DNA of 44,710 bases from Clostridiaceae bacterium (GTDB taxonomy: Bacteria; Bacillota; Clostridia; Acetivibrionales; Acetivibrionaceae): NCBI GenBank assembly GCA_012519925.1, contig JAAYPF010000024.1, positions 1-44,710 of the forward strand, written 5' to 3'. The notes below the pieces were generated by a model that was given only the letters and a program-made list of their open reading frames with translations, searched no databases and was not told the DNA's origin. Below are positions 37,763-44,710 of the stretch, in pieces (positions within the stretch are counted from its first letter, which is position 1; every line of letters begins with the position of its first letter). The position numbers and the translations under genes were made by a program.

Positions 37763-39040
37763 ATGAGTTTATATACATTTGTGATAATAGCTATTCTCTT
37801 TATAGTTGTTTTATATAATCCAAAATCAATCACTGTTATATATTTGAAACGTCTTTTGCTTCCCTTTGCATGTATTGCTTTTATACTTTCACTAATTCTA
37901 TTTTCAGAAACCGCAGTTAAGTCAGCAGCAAAAGGTATAAATTTATGGCTAAATGTTGTATTTCCCTCGCTTCTCCCTTTTTTTGTTGCATCGGAAATTC
38001 TTTACCGAACAGGCTTTATTAAATCCTTGGGTGTTTTGCTAGAGCCTATTATGCGTCCACTCTTTAATGTACCGGGATGTGGTTCCTTTGCCCTTGCAAT
38101 GGGAATAACAAGCGGCTACCCTGTAGGTGCAAAACTCACAGCAAATATGCGGCAAGAAAGGCTCCTTACCAAAACAGAATCAGAAAGGCTTCTTTCATTT
38201 ACAAACAACTCAGGACCTCTTTTTATTATAGGTTCAGTAGCTGTTGGTATGTTTAACAACTCGGGTATTGGCTTTATTTTATTAGCTTCCCATATTCTCG
38301 CATGCCTTACTGTTGGAATTATATTTAGATTCTATGGAAAAAAATCAAATAGCATAAAAAGACCTAAAGACAATAGAATTTTAAAGAAATTCAAAAAAGA
38401 AATGACAAATACTAAGCAAGTGAATTTAGGTGATGTGTTAGGTGATTCAATTAGAAGTTCTATAAATACCATGCTTGCAATAGGGGGCTTCATAATTTTA
38501 TTTTCGGTAATAATAAGCCTCTTACTAGAAACAGGGGTAATACTTCTTCTTTCAACTTATATTGGGAGCGTCACTTACTTTTTCGGAGTTCCTAGAGATT
38601 TAATTGCATCAGTGTTAAGCGGTTTTATTGAAATAACAACAGGTATAAATATGATTAGCAAGACAGAAAGGATTTCTCTTGTACAGCAATTGTCCGCCGC
38701 TAGTTTAGTTTTAGGCTGGGCTGGGCTATCAGTTCATTTTCAAGTTTACAGCATAATCTCTAAGACTGATATAAGCATTAAACCCTACCTCCTCGGAAAA
38801 CTTCTGCAAGGAATTTTTGCAGCTACATACTTATGGAGCTTTATGACTATTCTCCTTATCAAAGGCACAAAAAGTCAGAGTGTATTTGGTTATTTTACAT
38901 TCAATCCCGATTGGATATGGTTCAACTATTTAATCAACTCAGTAAAAAACATATCCGTTTCTCTTATTATTCTTCTTATAATGATCGGAATATCCTTTAT
39001 GGCTAAAAATATAAAAGCCACGTTGCATAAGGCTAGTTAA
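37763..39040 (+). CDS. ylbJ: Sporulation integral membrane protein YlbJ (SpoVV)
   Basis: A 425-aa polytopic membrane protein of the nucleoside-recognition (Gate) domain family. The signature stretch WLNVVFPSLLPFFVASEIL lies near 60, and GCGSFALAMGITSGYPVGAK near 105, followed by TNNSGPLFIIGSVA. About eight to ten membrane helices are visible. In Bacillus this protein is made in the mother cell and is needed to move dipicolinic acid toward the developing spore. The ATG has AAAGGTGAG upstream. Its position near coaD and rsmD matches the conserved yl- cluster of spore formers. Confidence 0.92.
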   Translation: MSLYTFVIIAILFIVVLYNPKSITVIYLKRLLLPFACIAFILSLILFSETAVKSAAKGINLWLNVVFPSLLPFFVASEILYRTGFIKSLGVLLEPIMRPLFNVPGCGSFALAMGITSGYPVGAKLTANMRQERLLTKTESERLLSFTNNSGPLFIIGSVAVGMFNNSGIGFILLASHILACLTVGIIFRFYGKKSNSIKRPKDNRILKKFKKEMTNTKQVNLGDVLGDSIRSSINTMLAIGGFIILFSVIISLLLETGVILLLSTYIGSVTYFFGVPRDLIASVLSGFIEITTGINMISKTERISLVQQLSAASLVLGWAGLSVHFQVYSIISKTDISIKPYLLGKLLQGIFAATYLWSFMTILLIKGTKSQSVFGYFTFNPDWIWFNYLINSVKNISVSLIILLIMIGISFMAKNIKATLHKAS

Positions 39041-39139
39041 TGCAACGTAAAAATCGGTCGTCTAATAAGACCTTTAATAAGCAACCTGTAATGGAAACTG
39101 CATAAATGTGTTGTTGTATAAAAAAGAATTAAATTTTTA

Positions 39140-39577
39140 TCATTTCATTTCCTGCCTGTTAGCTTTTATTACTTCAAGAGTTTCTTCTAGTATTTCTTCA
39201 ACTTTTTCAAGAACATTGTCTGCATATTCTTTTGTACCAAGTCTTATTTCCTTAGCATTTTTTTGTGCATTTGAAACTATTTCGTTTGCTTGTTCATAAG
39301 CCTTTTTTGTAATTTCATGCTCATCAACAAGGGAAGCTATTTTATTTTCTGCATCTTTAATAATATTGTTAGCCTCTTTCTGAGCTTCTAACAAAATCTT
39401 TTGTCTTTCTTCTTTAACCCATTTTGCCTGTTTAATATCATCAGGAAGCTTAAGTCTCATTTCTTTAATGATTTCAAGTATCTCTTCTCTGTCAACCATG
39501 CACTTACCGGAAAACGGGACACTTACACTTTTTTCAACAACTTCTTCTAACGTTTCAATTATTGATAGTATCTCCAT
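39140..39577 (-). CDS. Coiled-coil protein, ATP-synthase-b / DivIVA-like
   Basis: A 145-aa protein, almost entirely helical and charged. A long coiled coil from about 45 to 140 includes RQKILLEAQKEANNIIKDAE and YEQANEIVSNAQKNAKEI, the pattern seen in ATP synthase b subunits and DivIVA tails. It has no membrane segment, so it is not a true b subunit. A similar protein next to coaD is familiar from related clostridia, usually left as hypothetical. The ATG start has GGGAGGGG upstream. It is transcribed in the same direction as coaD and rsmD and may share their transcript. A structural or division-related role is speculative. Confidence 0.78.
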   Translation of the reverse strand: MEILSIIETLEEVVEKSVSVPFSGKCMVDREEILEIIKEMRLKLPDDIKQAKWVKEERQKILLEAQKEANNIIKDAENKIASLVDEHEITKKAYEQANEIVSNAQKNAKEIRLGTKEYADNVLEKVEEILEETLEVIKANRQEMK

Positions 39578-39648
39578 TAAAACCCCTCCCAGGATTTTCT
39601 ATGCTAGTAACTTTCTAAAACAATTCTGTTATGTTGCACTATAAATAG

Positions 39649-40128
39649 CTATATACTAAATTTTTTAATCACTTCGTCCATTATACAATCTGGAACTAAA
39701 CCATCAATTCTTCCCTTATTTCTTGCCAATTCTTTTACAGAACTAGAACTTAAAAATGAATAATTTATGCTTGCCATCATAAATAAAGTTTCTATTTTAG
39801 AATCCAAATTCTTATTGAGTAATGCCATTTGCAGCTCATATTCAAAATCTGAAACCGCCCTTAAACCTTTTATTATTACCGATGCGTTTCTCTTATTCAT
39901 AAAGTCAATCAAAAGTCCTGAAAAACTTTCAATCTCCACATTAGGAATATCGGCTAAAGTACAATGCAGTAAATCAACCCTCTCTTTTAATGTAAAAGCA
40001 GGAGTTTTACTGTTATTGACCAACACTGCTACAATAAGTTTATCACATAATTTTGCTGCTCTTTTTATGATATCAACATGCCCATTGGTAACGGGATCAA
40101 AACTTCCCGGATAAACATACACTCTCAA
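39649..40128 (-). CDS. coaD: Phosphopantetheine adenylyltransferase
   Basis: A 159-aa enzyme of coenzyme A synthesis that joins 4'-phosphopantetheine and ATP to make dephospho-CoA. The nucleotidyltransferase motif [10 protein letters not shown] is at residues 8-17, [15 protein letters not shown] near 87-101, and the second ATP-binding motif SSSSVKELA near 126. The length is standard. The start is TTG at 40128 and follows the rsmD stop by 6 nt, so translation is probably coupled. The rsmD-coaD pairing is common in Firmicutes. Confidence 0.95.
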   Translation of the reverse strand: MRVYVYPGSFDPVTNGHVDIIKRAAKLCDKLIVAVLVNNSKTPAFTLKERVDLLHCTLADIPNVEIESFSGLLIDFMNKRNASVIIKGLRAVSDFEYELQMALLNKNLDSKIETLFMMASINYSFLSSSSVKELARNKGRIDGLVPDCIMDEVIKKFSI

Positions 40129-40134
40129 GTATAA

Positions 40135-40692
40135 CTACACTTCCTGTCTATAAAATGATATTATTGTATCTCCATATTTTTGCTGTCGGAAGTTCTTAAA
40201 TGTTCCTATATATTCCGAAACAACATCTTCCGCATCATGTTCTGCTACAATAAGGGTATCGGGTTTTATAACATCAACACTGGCAATACACGCTAATGTA
40301 TCATCTACAAGACCTTTTGCATAGGGAGGATCTAAAAAAACTATATCAAACTGATTGCCTTTTTGTGAAAGTTTGCTCAAAGCATTGCAAACATCCATTA
40401 CAAGTACTTCCGCCTTATGAGCAAGCTTTGTGTGCGTAAGGTTTTCGTTTATTATCTGAGAACACTCACGATTTTTGTCGACAAATACTGCCGAGCGTGC
40501 ACCTCTACTCAATGCTTCAATCCCAAGATTTCCAGTGCCTGCAAATAAGTCCAAGACATCACTGTCAAAAACAATAGAAGCTATAATATTGAAAATTGAT
40601 CCTTTAACCTTATCTGAAGTTGGCCTAGTCAAATTACTTTTTAATGTTTTAAGTTTGTGGCCCTTAGCCTCTCCTGATATAACCCTTAAAAT
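40135..40692 (-). CDS. rsmD: 16S rRNA (guanine(966)-N2)-methyltransferase, apparent ATT start
   Basis: A 185-aa SAM-dependent methyltransferase acting on G966 of 16S rRNA during 30S assembly. The SAM motif VLDLFAGTGNLGIEALSRG and the catalytic DPPY (in VFLDPPYAKG) are intact. Homology to the RsmD N-terminus (RVISGEAKGHKLKTLK, then TRPTSDKVKG) continues upstream of the first standard start (TTG at 40632, no ribosome site). The only good ribosome site, GGAGG at 40700-40704, leads to ATT at 40692 (7-nt spacer) or TTA at 40689, giving the normal family length. So either an ATT initiates, or a former TTG has mutated and expression is reduced. Confidence 0.88.
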   Translation of the reverse strand: MLRVISGEAKGHKLKTLKSNLTRPTSDKVKGSIFNIIASIVFDSDVLDLFAGTGNLGIEALSRGARSAVFVDKNRECSQIINENLTHTKLAHKAEVLVMDVCNALSKLSQKGNQFDIVFLDPPYAKGLVDDTLACIASVDVIKPDTLIVAEHDAEDVVSEYIGTFKNFRQQKYGDTIISFYRQEV

Positions 40693-40892
40693 AACTATTC
40701 CTCCATTTTCATTACCATAAATAAAAATATATTAATTTCAGATAAAGCCCTTTAAAATATACAATTAAGTCACAAAGCCAATCAAATAAGACTTTTTCAA
40801 TAAGCAATTATGAAATTATATATAATTATCTTCAACATCAACCTAATGATATTTTATTCTATCATATATAATTGTCAACCACAATAATGCTT

Positions 40893-42974
40893 TTAATTCA
40901 TTGTTATATTATAAAGTTTTTCATTTAATATCTCCAACATTTTTGTTTTCAATGTAAAATTCTCTTCTTTCTCAAGCTTTTCATCCTCATCAACAAGCTT
41001 TACTGCGGCTTCTTGAGCTTTTTTGAGAATTTCAATATCTTCATAAAGATTAGCAATCTTAAGCTCTGGAATACCATGTTGCCTTGTCCCAAAAAACTCC
41101 CCAGGACCTCTTAATTCTAGGTCTTTTCCCGAAATAATAAAACCATCATTAGTTTTCTGCATTATTTGCATTCTTTCTTTACTTACCTGAGTTTTCCCTT
41201 CATTATAAAGAATACAATAGGACTGGTGCTCTCCTCTGCCGACTCTACCCCTTAACTGGTGAAGCTGTGCCAAACCAAACCTCTCTGCATTTTCTATAAT
41301 CATTACTGAAGCATTAGGTACATTAACACCAACCTCAATAACCGTAGTTGAAACAAGAAGATCGATTTCACCTTCGACAAAACTTTTCATAACTGCATCC
41401 TTTTCCTTCGATTTCATTTTCCCGTATATAAGTCCAACTCTTAAATCCTTAAAATCATTTTCTGCTATTTCTTTAGCATGCTCTATAGCTGATTTTGCAT
41501 CAATTTCCTGCGACTCTTCCACCAATGGACATACAATATATACCTGTCTTCCCTCACTTACTACTTTTCTTACAAAGGAATTTATTCTACCCCTCATATT
41601 ATTGTCAACGGCATAGGTCTTGACCGGCATTCTTCCTGGTGGGAGCTCGTCTATCACAGATATATCAAGGTCACCGTATAAAATCAGTGCCAATGTCCTA
41701 GGAATGGGGGTAGCAGTCATAACAATCACATCCGGTGCATCTCCCTTTTTTGATAGCAGTGATCTCTGCCTTACTCCGAATCGATGCTGTTCATCTGTAA
41801 TAACCAGTCCTAGGTGTTTAAACTCAATATTATCTTCAATCAGTGCATGAGTACCTATTAATATATCAATCTCGCCAGACTTTATCCCCTCTAGTATTGC
41901 ATTCTTTTGCTTCTTTGTCTGACTACCTGTCAATAGAGCAGTATTAACACCATACCCCTCCATAAGGCTACTGACCGACCTAAAATGCTGCTCTGCCAAA
42001 ATTGCCGTAGGAACCATTAATGCCCCTTGATATCCGTTCTGTACCGCTTTAAACAATGCTAAAACCGCAACAATTGTTTTACCCGAACCAACGTCTCCCT
42101 GAACAAGCCTATTCATAACATTACTGCTTTCCATATCCTTTTCAATCTCTGCAAAAACCTTTTTTTGTGCATTGGTCAGCTTATAGGGGAGCGTCTTTAT
42201 AAAATCTTCAATATCTATAGGCTTTGAAAAAGTTATACCTTTCCTGTCTTTTTCAAAGGCATTTTTTACACTTAGCAAGCAAAGTTGAAGCATAAATAAC
42301 TCTTCGAATACTAATCGGTATCTCGCATTTTTAAAATCTTCATCACTTTTAGGAAAGTGAATCTGCTGCACGCAATAGTTTATTTCACTAAGTCGGTATT
42401 CTTTTAATATATTGTCAGGAAGAAATTCTATAAGTTCTCCATTGACCATATCAAGAGCACTAGAGATTGTTGAACGGATAATGTTTTGACTCAAACCAGC
42501 CGTTGATGGATAAACAGGCACAATCCTCAAAATATTCTTAGCTTTCCCGGCTTCTTGCTTTTCATAGACAGGACTTTGAACTTCAAGTCTTTCGTATCTT
42601 CCAGCTATTTTCCCATAGAAAACAAAGTGCTCTCCGAGCCTTAATACTTTTGCTAGATAATGCTGGTTAAACCACGTAGCCGTAATAGATCCTGTTCCAT
42701 CCTTTATGAGCACCTTATACATCGAAAGACCTTTTCTGAATTTATGTTCGGTAACCTTTGAGGCTATAATACCTTCAAAAGCACACGACTCACCGTCAAC
42801 AAGCTCAGCTATTTTTTTGAGCCTGCTTCTATCTTCATATTCTCTAGGATAATAAGTAATAACATCTTCAATGCTGTATACTCCTAGCCTGTTAAACAGC
42901 TTCGCTCTAGCTTGTCCAACACCCTTTATCTTTTGAATATCCTTCTTCAAAAGCTCTTTTACCTCTGCATACAT
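40893..42974 (-). CDS. recG: ATP-dependent DNA helicase RecG
   Basis: A 693-aa branch-migrating helicase that remodels stalled replication forks. The N-terminal wedge domain (OB-fold, about 50-150) is followed by helicase motifs: Walker A GDVGSGKT (near 290), DEQHRFG as the DEAH-like box (near 395), TATPIPRT (motif III), and motifs V-VI in STTVIEVGVNVPNA and QLRGRVGRG. The C-terminal TRG region has FFGTRQHGIPELKIANLYED. I chose the ATG at 42974 (MYAEVKELLKKD) with AAGGTGG just upstream; the frame is open 19 codons further. The length is normal. Confidence 0.96.
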   Translation of the reverse strand: MYAEVKELLKKDIQKIKGVGQARAKLFNRLGVYSIEDVITYYPREYEDRSRLKKIAELVDGESCAFEGIIASKVTEHKFRKGLSMYKVLIKDGTGSITATWFNQHYLAKVLRLGEHFVFYGKIAGRYERLEVQSPVYEKQEAGKAKNILRIVPVYPSTAGLSQNIIRSTISSALDMVNGELIEFLPDNILKEYRLSEINYCVQQIHFPKSDEDFKNARYRLVFEELFMLQLCLLSVKNAFEKDRKGITFSKPIDIEDFIKTLPYKLTNAQKKVFAEIEKDMESSNVMNRLVQGDVGSGKTIVAVLALFKAVQNGYQGALMVPTAILAEQHFRSVSSLMEGYGVNTALLTGSQTKKQKNAILEGIKSGEIDILIGTHALIEDNIEFKHLGLVITDEQHRFGVRQRSLLSKKGDAPDVIVMTATPIPRTLALILYGDLDISVIDELPPGRMPVKTYAVDNNMRGRINSFVRKVVSEGRQVYIVCPLVEESQEIDAKSAIEHAKEIAENDFKDLRVGLIYGKMKSKEKDAVMKSFVEGEIDLLVSTTVIEVGVNVPNASVMIIENAERFGLAQLHQLRGRVGRGEHQSYCILYNEGKTQVSKERMQIMQKTNDGFIISGKDLELRGPGEFFGTRQHGIPELKIANLYEDIEILKKAQEAAVKLVDEDEKLEKEENFTLKTKMLEILNEKLYNITMN

Positions 42975-43150
42975 AGTCCACCTTAATATGTTCATTTTAT
43001 TATCAACCGAAGCCTTCGCCAATACCAACACAGATAGTAGGCTTTCTTTTCTCGTTATATTCTATCATAAAAAATCAGGCAAAATCAAATAATTAACTAA
43101 ACCACTTTAGGTTTATAAAAAAGCTAATTTGATAAGGGTTCCCTAGCGAA

Positions 43151-43183
43151 AAAGAAAAGTCATGAGCGAAGCGAATTTTCTTG
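43151..43183. repeat. Palindromic repeat, family B, copy 2
   Basis: The reverse complement matches the copy at 2385-2417 over about 33 bp (CAAGAAAATTCGCTTCG, then TCATGACTTTTCTT) with few differences. It lies between recG and rpmB. Confidence 0.6.
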
Positions 43184-43238
43184 AAACTTCCTTATTTAAT
43201 TCTTCTAAAAATAAAAAATAAAAAGTTTGTAAAAAAAC

Positions 43239-43268
43239 TTGCAGTACTTCTATTCTTTATGTTAAAAT
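43239..43268 (+). promoter_or_regulatory. Probable sigma-A promoter of rpmB
   Basis: TTGCAG at 43239-43244 and TAAAAT at 43263-43268 are separated by 18 nt, about 75 nt before the rpmB start. The surrounding DNA is AT-rich. Confidence 0.45.
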
Positions 43269-43345
43269 AGTTATTGCTTTGATTGAAGAACTAAAATTTT
43301 TATAAAGAATTGGATTTCTCCAAACTAAAGGAGGTGTAGTCATAA

Positions 43346-43534
43346 ATGGCAAAATGCGATATATGTAGTAAAGATCATCTTTTTGGTTTAAAAGTCAGTC
43401 ACTCTAACAGAAAATCAAACAGATCTTGGAAACCAAATATAAAGAAGGTAAGAGTTGTTGACAATGGAACTTCAAAGTCAATAAATATTTGTACAAGATG
43501 CTTACGTTCGAATAAAGTAACAAGAGCAGTTTAA
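43346..43534 (+). CDS. rpmB: 50S ribosomal protein L28
   Basis: A 62-aa ribosomal protein beginning MAKCDICSKDHLFGLKVSHS. Two CxxC pairs (CDIC near the start and CTRC near 49-52) form a zinc-binding site, the C+ form of L28. The central NRKSNRSWKPNIKKVRV segment is typical. The ATG has AGGAGGTG about 10 nt upstream. In Bacillus, rpmB also lies beside spoVM, as it does here. Confidence 0.96.
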   Translation: MAKCDICSKDHLFGLKVSHSNRKSNRSWKPNIKKVRVVDNGTSKSINICTRCLRSNKVTRAV

Positions 43535-43549
43535 TGTAAACAATTTTTG

Positions 43550-43580
43550 TTGAGGTAGTTCTAGCTACCTCAATTTTATT
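43550..43580 (+). terminator. Intrinsic terminator of rpmB
   Basis: A perfect 9-bp stem (TTGAGGTAG with CTACCTCAA) and short loop, followed by TTTTATT. It lies 16 nt after the rpmB stop codon. Confidence 0.85.
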
Positions 43581-43645
43581 GTGCTTCTTTCGAACGAAGA
43601 CAAAGAGGCGTAAACGAAGGGGTTCGATGCCCCATAGTTTTTATT
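43581..43645. repeat. Two-hairpin palindromic repeat, family A, copy 8
   Basis: Contains CTTTCGAACGAAG in hairpin one and GGGG...CCCC (43618-43633) in hairpin two, followed by ATAGTTTTTATT. It lies immediately after the rpmB terminator. Confidence 0.7.
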
Positions 43646-43665
43646 ATGTCATGCACCTACTACAA

Positions 43666-43699
43666 TTGAGATGGCAATAAGTGCCACCTCAATTTTTAG
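43666..43699 (+). terminator. Second terminator downstream of rpmB
   Basis: TTGAG.TGGCA pairs with TGCCA.CTCAA with one mismatch, followed by TTTTTAG. The palindromic repeat sits between this and the first terminator. Confidence 0.6.
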
Positions 43700-43726
43700 G
43701 TTTTGATAGTTAAATTTTCCCAAACG

Positions 43727-43780
43727 AATCGCCGCGTTTTTTTCCTCTTTCACTTTGTTCGAAAGAGAGGTAACAAAAAA
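43727..43780. repeat. Palindromic repeat, family A (inverted), copy 9
   Basis: CCTCTTT (43744-43750) pairs with AAAGAGAGG (43762-43770); it carries TTCGAAAG like the other copies and GTTTTTTT on the left. It looks like an inverted or partial copy. Confidence 0.45.
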
Positions 43781-43821
43781 GAAATACTAAATCCTTTTAT
43801 ACATGACAGAAGTATAAGCCT

Positions 43822-43893
43822 CTATCCCATTCTTAGTACCTTTCTTATTATATTCCCGAAGAATTTAGGCATTTTTACCACTAAAATTTTCAT
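43822..43893 (-). CDS. spoVM: Stage V sporulation protein M (SpoVM)
   Basis: A 23-aa amphipathic peptide, MKILVVKMPKFFGNIIRKVL then RMG. It lines up with Bacillus subtilis SpoVM (26 aa) at MK..V/TIK.PKF.G.I.R..L, including the conserved Pro9 that shapes the helix. SpoVM marks the curved forespore membrane and recruits SpoIVA for coat assembly. The ATG at 43893 is preceded by GGGGAGGAG, a strong ribosome site about 8 nt away. It lies next to rpmB in opposite orientation, the same arrangement as in Bacillus. It is too short for usual gene finders. Confidence 0.9.
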   Translation of the reverse strand: MKILVVKMPKFFGNIIRKVLRMG

Positions 43894-43999
43894 ATAAAAC
43901 ACTCCTCCCCGGCATAAAGCTCCCACTACTTAATATATTATTCAAACTCAATCTTTTTTGTGAATACTTTTAGTTGCTTTAATTGCATTTGCTTTTTTT

Positions 44000-44039
44000 A
44001 AACTTATATTGCAACATATATATTTTACAATATAAGTTT
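44000..44039. other. Perfect 12-bp palindrome upstream of the last gene
   Basis: AAACTTATATTG (44000-44011) pairs exactly with CAATATAAGTTT (44028-44039) around a 16-nt AT-rich loop. T-rich DNA on the left gives a possible U-tract only for the minus strand reversed reading (AAAAAAAGC), so it is not a clear terminator. It could be an operator or leader structure of the gene at 44113. Confidence 0.4.
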
Positions 44040-44112
44040 TATTTGCTCCGTTGGTGAATAAGATTATATAGAAAACTATTTTTATGACACCTAATTTTTT
44101 GGAGGATATAAA

Positions 44113-44710
44113 ATGTATATAATTTATATTAGAAATTACAAAAAAAAGTTGTTCTATTTGTCTTTGTTCATTTTTTTATGGATAGCAATGTTTTTGGTTG
44201 CGAGTATTTATGTTGGTCAGACCTTTTTATACAATTTGACTATAAATGATCATCTAACTTTTTCTTATCCACTTAAATATACAATTGAAGATATATTTAT
44301 CAACGAAAACCTTCAAGGAAACACAATTGAAGCTAATTATAATATAGTCCCTCATATAACTCAAAAATTTTCAACCTACACGTCCATAGAAGGCCACTTT
44401 ACCTTTGATTACCCCACAGCCTTTGAGCTAAAAGAACAGTATTTCAGCGGGGCAGATATTCTATATCACATAGGATTTAGAGATAAAAACAGGCCTATTC
44501 ACGGCTTTGTACAAGTTTGGAATATGCCTTATTCTCTTGAAGAATTTTTAGAAAAATCCAAAGCAACTTCAACTCAAAATTATATAAGCTTTACTTCTCA
44601 ACCGATTAAAATAGATAAACATACAGGTACACTTTGGAATTACAGCATTCTTACAGATGATAATATGAATTATAAGAGTTTAGAAGTGTTTTGGAAAAAG
44701 GATGATAAGA
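44113..44710 (+). CDS. Partial membrane-anchored exported protein, unknown function
   Basis: The frame starts at ATG 44113 with TTGGAGGA about 7 nt upstream and is open to the window end (199 codons seen). A basic start MYIIYIRNYKKKLFYL leads into one membrane helix (about 13-37). The rest is an exported domain with aromatic-rich stretches (YNIVPHITQKFSTYTSIEG, HFTFDYPTAFEL, GFVQVWNMPYSLEEFLEKS). The layout of the domain recalls PsbP-like lipoproteins of Firmicutes, but that is only an impression. The C-terminus lies outside the window. Confidence 0.8.
   Translation, partial: MYIIYIRNYKKKLFYLSLFIFLWIAMFLVASIYVGQTFLYNLTINDHLTFSYPLKYTIEDIFINENLQGNTIEANYNIVPHITQKFSTYTSIEGHFTFDYPTAFELKEQYFSGADILYHIGFRDKNRPIHGFVQVWNMPYSLEEFLEKSKATSTQNYISFTSQPIKIDKHTGTLWNYSILTDDNMNYKSLEVFWKKDDK

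Noticed and set aside
43703-43897. 64-codon plus-strand frame
   Set aside because: It lies across a palindromic repeat and antisense to spoVM, with no ribosome site or recognisable product.

Overview
The window is low-GC DNA from a cellulolytic, spore-forming, anaerobic Firmicute of the Acetivibrio / Hungateiclostridium (Clostridium thermocellum) type. This rests on three secreted enzymes ending in cellulosomal dockerins, a cytoplasmic GH3 beta-glucosidase, sporulation genes (ylbJ, spoVM), strong AGGAGG ribosome sites with frequent TTG/GTG starts, and clostridial gene order. Genus is inferred; no species is claimed. No CRISPR array or rRNA operon was seen.

Left end (1-3.5 kb): an accessory patch. 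A degenerate tRNA-Lys(CTT)-like sequence with its own terminator is followed by a large serine recombinase, a possible 51-aa companion ORF, and a decayed ISAs1-type transposase that interrupts a P-loop ATPase gene. 3.7-9.4 kb: a NUDIX protein with an unexplained in-frame 5' extension, a CE7 acetyl esterase, DNA polymerase IV (dinB) and a GH3 beta-glucosidase. 9.9-12.0 kb: a secreted GH9-CBM3-dockerin cellulase. 12.2-20.2 kb: a membrane/TPR-like protein, pgsA, a hotdog thioesterase, pfkA, a 65-aa conserved protein, a TRAP (mtrB) homologue and dnaE. 20.5-23.9 kb: two secreted CE1 esterases whose catalytic domains differ but whose CBM6-dockerin tails are nearly the same. 24.4-26.7 kb: phosphoglucomutase and a DUF896 protein.

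26.7-37.5 kb: a gene remnant, a c-di-GMP-I riboswitch with no gene downstream, then a complete-looking minus-strand Tad/Flp pilus locus: three Flp pilins, a terminator, TadE, a TadG-like protein, CpaB, a CpaE/TadZ with an intact receiver domain, TadA, TadB and TadC. A DegS/DegU-like two-component pair lies upstream of it. 37.7-44.7 kb: housekeeping and sporulation genes: ylbJ, a coiled-coil protein, coaD, rsmD (apparently with an ATT start), recG, rpmB, the tiny spoVM, and a partial membrane-anchored protein running off the end.

How they fit together: the dockerin enzymes (cellulase plus xylan-side-chain esterases), the cytoplasmic GH3, phosphoglucomutase and PfkA outline plant-polysaccharide breakdown feeding glycolysis. 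The Tad pilus could serve adhesion to substrate, and the adjacent riboswitch and two-component genes are candidate controllers. A dispersed family of two-hairpin, terminator-like palindromic repeats is scattered between genes across the whole window.
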